A stretch of 13,656 nucleotides of DNA from an uncultured Sutterella sp. (GTDB lineage: Bacteria > Pseudomonadota > Gammaproteobacteria > Burkholderiales > Burkholderiaceae_F), in the NCBI GenBank assembly GCA_905213905.1, contig CAJMKD010000047.1, positions 1 through 13,656 on the forward strand, given 5' to 3'. Position numbers and translations under genes: made by a program. Each line of letters starts with the position of its first letter. Within the stretch, counting starts at the first letter, position 1. Of this stretch, positions 1 to 5,881 are shown piece after piece. Under the pieces are notes generated by a model. That model did no database searches, had not been told where the DNA came from, and saw only the letters and a program-made list of their open reading frames with translations.

Positions 1-821
1 GCGACCGTGTGCATGCCCGTGACGCCGGCGCCCACGAGGCGGGCCATGTTGATGCCGTCGCCCGTGCGGCCGTCGACAACCGGGCCGCGCAGCCAAATCG
101 GCTCGATCATGCCGAGGTCGGAAGAGTCGAAGACGTACTGCGCAAGCATTTCCTTGTTCGCAGCGAAGCCGCCCGTGGCGATGATCACCTTCTTGGCGTG
201 GATGATGAACTTGTCGCCCGACTTCGACGTCGCTTCAACGCCCGCGACGCGGCCGTTCTCCATGATGAGCTTTTGGGCGGAAGTTTCCGTATGAATGATG
301 CCGCCCTTGGCCTTCACGTTTTCGATGAACTTCTGAATGACTGCTGCGCAGCCGCCCTTGAAAAGGTGCCAGGTCTGCAGCGACTCTTCCTTCGGATAGA
401 CGGTGCGGATGCCGCGGAATTCAATGCCGAGATCCTGCACTTCGTCGATCGTGCGGCCGGATTCTTCGATCAGGACGCGCAGGATGGCCGGATCGGCGCG
501 AAAGTGGTGATACTGGAGCGCAGCGTCGAGCACCTCTTGAACGGTCGTCTTGATGCCGTGTTCCTTTGTGTAGCGCGTGTTGACCCCAAGGGACCCTTCC
601 GGGAAGAGGCCGGCGCCGCCGAGGAACTGGAGCTTTTCAAGAACGATGGGCTTCACGCCTTTGCGCACGGCCGCATAGGCGGCGCAAAGGCCGGCGAGGC
701 CGCCGCCCACGATGACGAGGTCGGTCTTTTCTTCCTTGACGGCAGCCAAAGCGGCAGGTGCGGCAGCGGCGGTCGCGACCGCAGCGGCAGAACCGAGAAG
801 CTGGCGACGATTGAGTTTCAT
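1..821 (-). CDS. Tat-exported FAD-dependent reductase, N-terminal part (cut by window edge)
   Basis: Minus-strand gene starting at ATG 821-819 and running off the left edge, so only about 273 N-terminal residues are visible. The start is fixed by an AGGAGA ribosome-binding site 6 bases upstream and by the Tat signal MKLNRRQLLG followed by an Ala-rich stretch ending ALA. A dinucleotide-binding GGG-L-x-GL motif follows near residue 40, with the ribose-binding Glu in VLEK near residue 62, and ATGGFA near residue 215. These mark the FAD_binding_2 fold of the fumarate reductase/flavocytochrome c flavoprotein family. It is a paralogue of the gene at 1181-2752: the two align without a gap at a constant offset of 1931 bases, about 89% identical by hand count, with identical signal peptides. 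No FMN-binding or heme domain is visible in this part. The family moves electrons in the periplasm to unsaturated organic acids; the substrate here is unknown. Confidence 0.88.
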   Translation of the reverse strand, partial: MKLNRRQLLGSAAAVATAAAAPAALAAVKEEKTDLVIVGGGLAGLCAAYAAVRKGVKPIVLEKLQFLGGAGLFPEGSLGVNTRYTKEHGIKTTVQEVLDAALQYHHFRADPAILRVLIEESGRTIDEVQDLGIEFRGIRTVYPKEESLQTWHLFKGGCAAVIQKFIENVKAKGGIIHTETSAQKLIMENGRVAGVEATSKSGDKFIIHAKKVIIATGGFAANKEMLAQYVFDSSDLGMIEPIWLRGPVVDGRTGDGINMARLVGAGVTGMHTV

Positions 822-827
822 GAATTT

Positions 828-833
828 TCTCCT
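828..833 (-). promoter_or_regulatory. Ribosome-binding site of the first flavoprotein
   Basis: AGGAGA on the minus strand, 6 bases before the ATG at 821. It decides the start codon and is matched by the same site before the second copy. Confidence 0.8.
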
Positions 834-854
834 TTGGTTGGCTTGCGGCTTCTT

Positions 855-869
855 CCGGCAGCCTGCCGG
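855..869 (-). promoter_or_regulatory. Leader hairpin upstream of first flavoprotein
   Basis: A perfect 7+1+7 dyad (CCGGCAG-C-CTGCCGG) lies 33 bases upstream of the start codon in the presumed leader. The core GCAG/CTGC also forms the tip of hairpins at about the same distance before the genes starting at 2752 and 4993. Its function is unknown; it could be a leader structure or a chance result in GC-rich DNA. Confidence 0.35.
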
Positions 870-952
870 TCGAACGGCCGCTCGGACGGAGGGCTGCGGA
901 TCAACCCGATTGAAGCCTTTGTCCGCAGAAGCATTGTCGGCGGCGCAGAAAT

Positions 953-987
953 GGCTTGTCTGTGACATTTCGCACGAACACGGGTTT
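953..987 (-). promoter_or_regulatory. Shared upstream control element, copy 1
   Basis: 35 bases, 131 bases upstream of the start at 821, matching 2942-2976 with a single mismatch although the DNA between element and gene is unrelated in the two copies. On the minus strand it contains two adjacent dyads, TTCG-TG-CGAA and TGTC-ACA-GACA. This is what an operator for a dimeric regulator, or an operator overlapping a promoter, would look like. No convincing -35/-10 pair is visible. Confidence 0.5.
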
Positions 988-1092
988 TATCTAGGCTGGG
1001 ATAAAGCTTGGTGGAGACTGAGTTTTCGCTCAAATCCATTCATTTTTCCTAGAGAAGCGCGCCAACCGATGCCGTTGAAGCCAAGTGACGAA

Positions 1093-1121
1093 GAAGGCCC
1101 GGACAAAGCGTCCGGGCCTTC
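1093..1121 (-). terminator. Hairpin terminator of the second flavoprotein gene
   Basis: A 12-bp perfect stem (GAAGGCCCGGAC with GTCCGGGCCTTC) and a 5-base loop lie 59 bases after the TAA stop at 1181. On the minus strand it is followed by TTCGTCACTT, only a weak U-tract, so this is an imperfect intrinsic terminator. It separates the two flavoprotein transcripts and suggests each is expressed from its own upstream region. Confidence 0.7.
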
Positions 1122-1180
1122 GAGTGCAATGGGTGCGGGTCGCTTATTCGTCAAGCGGTCCGCACTTCTTGCGAAGCGGC

Positions 1181-2752
1181 TTATTTCCCTTCTTCGATCA
1201 TCTTGATCGCGTGCTCTGCCGCAATGCGGCCCGAGGTCATCGCGAAGGACGAAGCGGAGCCTTCGCAGCGCAGGTCGTAGGTCGAGTCGAAGAGTCCGCC
1301 GATGTCCTGGCCGATGACATAGAGGCCCGGAATGACGTCGCCCTGCGGCGTGCGCGCTTCGAAGTTGGGCGTCACCTTGACGCCGCCCAAGGTCAGGAAG
1401 AAGCAGCGGATGGCCTTGAGGGCGTAGTAGGGGCCCTTCTCCATGTCGAACTTCACGAGGTGCTCCGGCAGGCGGCCGAATTCCGGATCGTGCTTCTCTT
1501 CGGCGTACTTGTTGACGCGCTTCATCGTGGCGACGAGGTTTTCGGGCGGCATGCCGAGCTGCTGCGCGAGCTCTTCGACCGTGTCGGCCTTGAAGGCCCA
1601 GCCGCGCTGCATGCCGATTTCCCAGGTCTTCGGGAGCGCCTTGAGGGGCACGCCCGCGAGCACGATGGCGTTGAAGGGAAGCACCGCGCCTTCGTTCACC
1701 ATCTTGTCCATCATGTGCTGGTCGAAGATCGTGTAGGAGACGCCGCCCGCGGTCGTCATGGCGTTGTAGACGTCGACGAAGACCGAGCCGCGCGATTCGT
1801 TGAAGAAGCGCTTGCCGGTGTGGTCGACCCAGAGCCACGGCTGCGCGAGCGCGCAGCGGCCCTGCTTCAATTCATCGGGACCGGAGAACTGGTTGATGGG
1901 CGGCACGTCCGGCAGGTACGGCGCGTTGCCCGCGACCGTGTGCATGCCCGTGACGCCGGCGCCCACGAGGCGGGCCATGTTGATGCCGTCGCCCGTGCGG
2001 CCGTCGACGACCGGACCGCGCAGGCGGATCGGCTCGACCATGCCGAGGTCGGAAGAATCGAAGACGTACTGCGCAAGCATTTCCTTGTTCGCAGCGAAGC
2101 CGCCCGTGGCGATGATCACTTTCTTGGCGTGGATGATGAACTTGTCGCCCTTGTCGTTCACGGCTTCAACGCCCGCGACGCGGCCGTTTTCCATGATGAG
2201 CTTTTCCGCGCGGGTCTGGGTGCGCAGAATGCCGCCCTTGGCCTTCACCTGCTCGATGAACTTCTGAATCACCGCTGCGCAGCCGCCCTTGAAGAGGTGC
2301 CAGCACATGAGGGACTCTTCCTTCGGATACATCGTGCGGATGCCGCGGAATTCGATGCCGAGGTCCTGCACTTCGTCGATCGTGCGGGTGGATTCCTCGA
2401 TCAGCACGCGCAGAATGGCCGGATCAGCACGGAAGTGGTGATACTGGAGCGCCGCGTCGAGTACCTGCTGCGCGGTCGTGTGGATGCCGTGCTCCTTCGT
2501 ATAGCGCGTGTTGACGCCGAGGGACCCTTCAGGGAAGAGGCCGGCGCCGCCGAGAAACTGGAGCTTTTCAAGAACGATGGGCTTCACGCCCTTGCGTACG
2601 GCCGCATAGGCGGCGCAGAGGCCGCCCAAGCCGCCGCCCACGATGACGAGGTCGGTCTTTTCTTCCTTCACGGCGGCAAGCGCGGCAGGCGCAGCGGCGG
2701 CGGTCGCGACCGCAGCGGCGGAGCCGAGAAGCTGACGGCGATTGAGTTTCAT
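1181..2752 (-). CDS. Tat-exported FAD-dependent reductase (fumarate reductase/flavocytochrome c flavoprotein family)
   Basis: 523 residues from ATG 2752. The start is set by the AGGAGA site and the twin-arginine signal (NRRQLLG, Arg5-Arg6, predicted cleavage near residue 27); upstream in-frame starts would bury the signal. The FAD-binding GGGLGG is at 39-44, Glu62 in VLEK, ATGGFA at 215-220, GKRFFNES at 313-320, and a C-terminal IPGLYVIGQDIGG at 475-487 followed by DLRCEGSA (Arg495). The length fits a stand-alone flavin domain: no multiheme or FMN-binding domain is fused, so electrons must come from a separate carrier. Family members reduce fumarate, urocanate or other unsaturated acids in the periplasm. 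The His-containing stretch before T-M-G-G of fumarate reductases reads FFLTLGG here, so fumarate is an unlikely substrate. It is a tandem paralogue of the gene at 1-821 and divergent from the racemase-family gene. Confidence 0.9.
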   Translation of the reverse strand: MKLNRRQLLGSAAAVATAAAAPAALAAVKEEKTDLVIVGGGLGGLCAAYAAVRKGVKPIVLEKLQFLGGAGLFPEGSLGVNTRYTKEHGIHTTAQQVLDAALQYHHFRADPAILRVLIEESTRTIDEVQDLGIEFRGIRTMYPKEESLMCWHLFKGGCAAVIQKFIEQVKAKGGILRTQTRAEKLIMENGRVAGVEAVNDKGDKFIIHAKKVIIATGGFAANKEMLAQYVFDSSDLGMVEPIRLRGPVVDGRTGDGINMARLVGAGVTGMHTVAGNAPYLPDVPPINQFSGPDELKQGRCALAQPWLWVDHTGKRFFNESRGSVFVDVYNAMTTAGGVSYTIFDQHMMDKMVNEGAVLPFNAIVLAGVPLKALPKTWEIGMQRGWAFKADTVEELAQQLGMPPENLVATMKRVNKYAEEKHDPEFGRLPEHLVKFDMEKGPYYALKAIRCFFLTLGGVKVTPNFEARTPQGDVIPGLYVIGQDIGGLFDSTYDLRCEGSASSFAMTSGRIAAEHAIKMIEEGK

Positions 2753-2757
2753 GCTTT

Positions 2758-2763
2758 TCTCCT
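2758..2763 (-). promoter_or_regulatory. Ribosome-binding site of the second flavoprotein
   Basis: AGGAGA on the minus strand, 5 bases before ATG 2752. It selects the MKLNRRQ start over an in-frame ATG 62 codons upstream. Confidence 0.8.
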
Positions 2764-2779
2764 TTGATTGAATGCACGA

Positions 2780-2810
2780 GCATCCGATGCAGAGCCTGCT
2801 GATCGGATGC
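2780..2810 (-). promoter_or_regulatory. Leader hairpin upstream of second flavoprotein
   Basis: A 9-bp stem (2780-2788 with 2802-2810), a 2-base bulge, then a 4-bp GCAG/CTGC stem closing a 3-base loop, 27 bases upstream of the start. The shape resembles the hairpin before the gene starting at 4993 (5022-5047). Its function is unknown. Confidence 0.4.
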
Positions 2811-2828
2811 AGGCATACGACTCGAGCG

Positions 2829-2910
2829 GGACGGCATGCTTCGGGCGAAGTTCGGCGCGACGGGCGGAGGAGCGCCTCGGGCGACGGACGAGCCGGTTCG
2901 CATGCCGTCC
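2829..2910. repeat. 11-bp inverted repeat spanning the leader of the second flavoprotein
   Basis: GGACGGCATGC at 2829-2839 is the exact reverse complement of 2900-2910, separated by 60 bases of very GC-rich sequence. It sits between the shared control element (2942-2976) and the leader hairpin (2780-2810). It could close a large RNA leader structure; no riboswitch family is recognised. The first flavoprotein leader has no counterpart. Confidence 0.4.
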
Positions 2911-2941
2911 TCGGCAGCAGAATTTTCCATCGGCGCACCCC

Positions 2942-2976
2942 GGCTTGTCTGTGACATTTCGCACGAACGCGGGTTT
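2942..2976 (-). promoter_or_regulatory. Shared upstream control element, copy 2
   Basis: 35 bases matching 953-987 with one mismatch, 189 bases upstream of the flavoprotein start at 2752. It carries the same two dyads, TTCGTGCGAA and TGTCACAGACA on the minus strand. It also lies about 115 bases upstream of the divergent racemase-family gene and could act on both. Confidence 0.5.
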
Positions 2977-3081
2977 GTATGGATCTCAGTGTTTACGTTG
3001 GCAGACACCTCGTTCGAAGACTTTTTGACGCTTGTGCGGAACGATGAAAAACGGCGCAAAATCAAAGCGTCCGTTCCTTGC

Positions 3082-3087
3082 AGGAGA
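3082..3087 (+). promoter_or_regulatory. Ribosome-binding site of the racemase-family gene
   Basis: AGGAGA five bases before ATG 3093. It selects this ATG over the in-frame TTG at 3078, which would overlap the site. Confidence 0.75.
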
Positions 3088-3092
3088 ACATC

Positions 3093-3785
3093 ATGAAAAC
3101 GATCGGCATCATTGGCGGCATGAGCTGGGAAAGCACCGTCACGTATTACAAAATCATCAATGCGCTGGTGCGCGAGAAGCTCGGCGGTCTTCACTCGGCG
3201 AAAATTCTCCTCGCGAGCGTCGACTTCGACGAAATCGAGCGGCTCCAGCGCGAGAACAAGTGGCGTGATGCTGGCCGCATTCTCGGCGCCTACGGTCAAG
3301 GCCTTGAAGCAGCGGGCGCCGATTTTCTTCTGATCGGCGCCAATACGATGCATTTGTGCGCGGGCGACGTGGCAGCCATGGTCAAGATCCCGATCCTGCA
3401 CATTGCCGATGCCACGTCGCGGATCGTGCGGCGCGAGGGCGTCAGGCGCGTTGCGCTTCTCGGCACGCGCTACACGATGGAGCAGGATTTTCTGAAGAGC
3501 CGCCTGAAGGAAGGCGGCCTTGACATCGTTGTGCCGGCCGCGGAAGAGCGCGCGGAAATCAATCGGATCATCTATGAGGAGCTTTGCTGCGGAAAGGTGC
3601 TTGAAAGCTCGAGAAGCTATTTCCGCAGCGTGATCGGGCGGCTATGCAAAGACGAGGGCGTCGAGGGCGTCATTCTCGGCTGCACCGAAATCGACCTCAT
3701 CGTGACGCAGGCGGACTCGCCCGTGCCGGTCTTTGACACGACCGAAGCGCATGCGCGAGCGGCTGTTGAGCTCGCTCTCGAATGA
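3093..3785 (+). CDS. Aspartate/glutamate racemase family protein (YgeA-like) with Ala at the first catalytic position
   Basis: 230 residues, the usual length of this cytosolic family (E. coli YgeA/EcL-DER type). It begins MKTIGIIGGMSWEST, followed by GGLHSAKILLASVDF, HIADAT near 103-108, LGTRYTMEQDF near 123-133 and GCTEIDL with Cys197. Family enzymes interconvert amino acid enantiomers without a cofactor, using two facing acid/base residues: Cys/Cys, or Thr83/Cys197 in E. coli YgeA. Here Cys197 is present but the first position reads G-A-N-T-M-H, with Ala83 where Cys or Thr is expected. A related superfamily member with one catalytic Cys, arylmalonate decarboxylase, is not a racemase, so activity cannot be assumed. 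The gene diverges from the Tat flavoprotein and converges with the gene at 3812-4993 (26-base gap). I am sure of the family, not of the reaction. Confidence 0.9.
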   Translation: MKTIGIIGGMSWESTVTYYKIINALVREKLGGLHSAKILLASVDFDEIERLQRENKWRDAGRILGAYGQGLEAAGADFLLIGANTMHLCAGDVAAMVKIPILHIADATSRIVRREGVRRVALLGTRYTMEQDFLKSRLKEGGLDIVVPAAEERAEINRIIYEELCCGKVLESSRSYFRSVIGRLCKDEGVEGVILGCTEIDLIVTQADSPVPVFDTTEAHARAAVELALE

Positions 3786-3811
3786 GGTTCGAGGCGCGCT
3801 GCGCTTGGGGC

Positions 3812-4993
3812 TCACAAGCCGCCGATTTTATTGAAAAGCGCGGCGAGTTCGGCCGCCTGCGATCGTGCGCTGCTTGCGCCCTCAGATGGGCCGCGAGGCA
3901 AGAATGTGGCGAGCGGATCGGCTTCTGGCGTCGCGGCAATCATTTGACGGCGAGCGCTCCTGCTGAGTGCAACGCCCCATGACCATGCCGAGCCCGTTGA
4001 GGGCTCGAGCGCCATGAGAAACGGATCCGTCGGCTCGAGCGCGAGCCGGCGGATGCAAAGCGCAGCGGGATAGCGGGCAGCCAGTGCGGCAAGAAGCCGC
4101 TCGATGCCCCCGCGCGCACTGCGGCCGCCCGCTTCCGACTTTTCGCCCGAAAGGACGAAAAGCGTTCTCGGCGCGTGCTCGTGCCGACAGAAGGCGATGT
4201 TGGCGTGCGTGAAGAAGCGGCTGAGCGCAGAAAGCACTTCTTCGGCCGAATCCTCGGGGAGCTCATCCGCGGCCGTTGCCGACCAAAGAATCATTTCCGA
4301 AGGCAGAAGGCGACGTGCAAGGCCGGCCGAGCGGATATCGGCTTTGACGGCGCCGATGAGCGCTTCGCCCGTGAGATCCGAAGCATTGGCGGCAATGGCT
4401 TGCGCCATCGCGAGGAGCGCCTCAAGAAGCGCCGGCCTCGCGTCAGCCCCAGGCTTCTCGCCGTTCGATGCCGCTTCTTTGAGGAGTGCGCTTCTCAAGC
4501 TCGCTGCCGTTCTTAGCCGGACCGCAAGGAGCGTCTTCACGAAGGCGGGGGCTTCCCGCAGTGATTTCAAGAGCGCTTCGGCTTCATCGAACTTGCCGTG
4601 CGCATCGGCGCTTTTTCTCTCGTTTGCCGCTTCATTGCGGCCGCAATCGCCGCGAAGATTGCCGAGGATTCGGCGCCAGAGGGCCGATGCGGCTGCGAGG
4701 TGCGGCGCGAGATGCCTGGGCGCAACGGGGCGGCCGTTTTCTTCGTCCGGGGCTTCTGGCAAGAGCCAGAGAAGCGCGGCCGCAGCTTCGTCTGACGAAT
4801 GACCGCTTGAGAGCAAAAGCTCGAGCGCTTCGAGGCAGTCGAGCAGGCTGAAGCGTTCAGGATCGGCGGGCGCAGCGGGAAAATCGAGTGAGCGAAGCGG
4901 CAGCTGCGCCGCCGCGAATGAAAGTGCTTGGGAAAGCGCATTTGGCGAAGCGTGCGCAGCTTCTTTGGACGGCGTTTCGATGACGGTGCTCAT
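3812..4993 (-). CDS. Uncharacterised protein with RelA-like degenerate HD domain
   Basis: 393 residues from ATG 4993 (MSTVIETPS). A GTG in frame at 5116 would add 41 residues; neither start has a clear ribosome-binding site, so the start is uncertain. There is no signal peptide or membrane segment, and the protein is Ala/Leu/Arg-rich. The stretch ending LEALELLLSSGHSSDE then AAAALLWLLPEA, and the later helix around EALLKSLREAPAFVKTLLAV, line up by eye with the inactive HD domain of E. coli RelA (GVEMVEILSTLSMDIDTLRA, AAMLFPLADA, and the helix around MLLAMVDDFRCVVIKLAERI). The metal-binding HD pair is replaced by Trp-Leu. The C-terminal half is unrecognised; I see no (p)ppGpp synthetase, TGS or ACT domain. 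It is divergent from the HD hydrolase gene at 5195, which supports a link to alarmone biology. That link is inference; the gene could equally be an unrelated helical protein. Confidence 0.72.
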   Translation of the reverse strand: MSTVIETPSKEAAHASPNALSQALSFAAAQLPLRSLDFPAAPADPERFSLLDCLEALELLLSSGHSSDEAAAALLWLLPEAPDEENGRPVAPRHLAPHLAAASALWRRILGNLRGDCGRNEAANERKSADAHGKFDEAEALLKSLREAPAFVKTLLAVRLRTAASLRSALLKEAASNGEKPGADARPALLEALLAMAQAIAANASDLTGEALIGAVKADIRSAGLARRLLPSEMILWSATAADELPEDSAEEVLSALSRFFTHANIAFCRHEHAPRTLFVLSGEKSEAGGRSARGGIERLLAALAARYPAALCIRRLALEPTDPFLMALEPSTGSAWSWGVALSRSARRQMIAATPEADPLATFLPRGPSEGASSARSQAAELAALFNKIGGL

Positions 4994-5021
4994 GGATGAA
5001 GATAGTGGAATCACGAACGGC

Positions 5022-5047
5022 GCTCGGCTGCAGGCGCTGCGCCGAGC
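5022..5047 (-). promoter_or_regulatory. Leader hairpin upstream of the pseudo-HD gene
   Basis: A 7-bp stem (GCTCGGC with GCCGAGC), a one-base bulge, then GCAG/CTGC closing a 3-base loop, 28 bases upstream of ATG 4993. The architecture and spacing match the hairpin at 2780-2810. No U-tract follows, so it is not a terminator. Confidence 0.35.
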
Positions 5048-5181
5048 CGGCTTGATGTTTTCTGCAATGGTGAGTATCGGCCGGGCTGCGTCATGGAGCG
5101 TCGCAGCGCGCGGCACGATAATGGCGGGGCTGGGTGCGGGCGAATTGCCGCCCTGGCGATGCGTTCATCACACAAAAAAGC

Positions 5182-5186
5182 GAGGT
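5182..5186 (+). promoter_or_regulatory. Ribosome-binding site of the HD hydrolase gene
   Basis: GAGGT eight bases before ATG 5195. It selects this start over an in-frame ATG at 5093, whose extra 34 residues look non-native and Arg-rich. Confidence 0.6.
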
Positions 5187-5194
5187 CACGAGAA

Positions 5195-5809
5195 ATGCTC
5201 AATACCGAGCGGATTGCCGCCGCCTTTGCGCTGGCGGCCCAAGTGCACGAAAGTCAGACGAGGAAAGGCTCGGATGTGCCCTACATTGCGCATCCGATGG
5301 CGGTGGCCGCCCAGGTTCTCGCCTGGCACGGCGGCGAGGATCAGTTCATTGCGGCGCTCCTTCACGATGTTGTTGAGGATGGCGGCGCGCAGTATGAGGC
5401 GATCATTCGGACGAAGTTCGGCGACGACGTTCTCGCCATGGTGCTTGCGTGTTCGGACGCGGCGCCTGCGCCCGGGGAAAAGAAGGCGCCATGGCTCGAG
5501 CGCAAGCGCGCCTATCTGAAGCACGTGGAAGCCGCCCGCCAAGATGCGCTTCTCGTGAGCGCTGCGGACAAGTGACACAATCTTTCGGCGATTCTCGCGG
5601 ATGCGAAGCGCTTGGGCGATGCGGTCTATCTGAGGTTCGTGAAGGACGAGCCGGATCCGGCGAAGAAGAAGTTGCTCACGCTCTGGTACTACCGGTCGCT
5701 CGCTGATCTTTATTTGCGGCGCGGCGTTCCCGGCGCAGCGGATGTCGCTCGCCTTCTCGCCCTAGTCGAAGCGGTGCCGCCGCAGGGCGAGGGCGCCGCG
5801 CAGGATTGA
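5195..5809 (+). pseudogene. HD-family (p)ppGpp hydrolase-like protein interrupted by an in-frame TGA
   Basis: The reading frame codes for 126 residues, then TGA at 5573-5575, then 77 more sense codons in the same frame to a TGA at 5807-5809. The full product would be about 204 residues, typical of small stand-alone Mesh1/SpoT-type HD hydrolases. The metal-binding set is visible: His33 in YIAHP, His57-Asp58 in LLHDVVED with Glu61-Asp62, and Asp125 in SAADK. The stop replaces the variable residue of the conserved ADK-x-HN motif, and the text resumes with HNLSAILAD. So the continuation is genuine coding sequence. Family enzymes remove the 3'-pyrophosphate of (p)ppGpp or act on related nucleotides. 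All metal ligands precede the stop, but the helical half is lost without readthrough. Explanations are recent nonsense mutation, sequencing error, or (less likely) readthrough. Confidence 0.82.
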
Positions 5810-5850
5810 AAGCAGGCTCAGAGGGGCGCCCTCCGCCCGAAGCCCGTCTG

Positions 5851-5881
5851 CGCAAGTCCGTCAGCTGATGTCGGACTTGCG
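5851..5881. terminator. Inverted repeat between convergent genes, possible bidirectional terminator
   Basis: A 10-bp perfect stem (5851-5860 with 5872-5881) and an 11-base loop that contains the stop codon of the DUF1266 gene. It lies between two convergent genes, where a shared terminator is expected, but no T-tract follows on either strand, so the call is tentative. Confidence 0.4.

Larger units (their letters stand above)
822..1180. other. Intergenic region between the two flavoprotein genes
   Basis: No gene is supported in this 359-base stretch. It holds, from right to left on the minus strand, the terminator of the second flavoprotein gene (1093-1121), the shared 35-bp element (953-987), a small inverted repeat (CTGCGGA at 894-900 with TCCGCAG at 922-928), the hairpin at 855-869 and the ribosome-binding site of the first flavoprotein. 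Open frames crossing it are shadows of the high-GC neighbours. Confidence 0.7.
2753..3092. other. Divergent intergenic region between flavoprotein and racemase-family gene
   Basis: No gene is supported here. The region contains the flavoprotein ribosome-binding site, the leader hairpin at 2780-2810, the 11-bp inverted repeat 2829-2910, the shared 35-bp element 2942-2976, and the racemase ribosome-binding site. A TTGACG box lies at 3027-3032, but no good -10 hexamer stands at the right distance, so no promoter is called. Confidence 0.65.

Noticed and set aside
9..965. A 318-codon plus-strand open frame
   Set aside because: Antisense to the first flavoprotein; the same shadow occurs opposite the second copy because the coding sequences are duplicated.
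1085..2767. A 560-codon plus-strand open frame
   Set aside because: It is antisense to the flavoprotein gene. Its translation is rich in Arg, Ala, His and Asp with no family features, as expected for a shadow frame in GC-rich DNA; the minus-strand gene has a Tat signal, ribosome-binding site and FAD motifs.
3027..3054. TTGACG box upstream of the racemase-family gene as a promoter
   Set aside because: At 16-18 bases downstream the sequence (AAAACG) bears no resemblance to a -10 hexamer.
5573..5630. TGA in the HD gene as a selenocysteine codon
   Set aside because: No convincing bacterial SECIS-type hairpin follows the TGA, and the position is not a catalytic one where selenocysteine would be expected.
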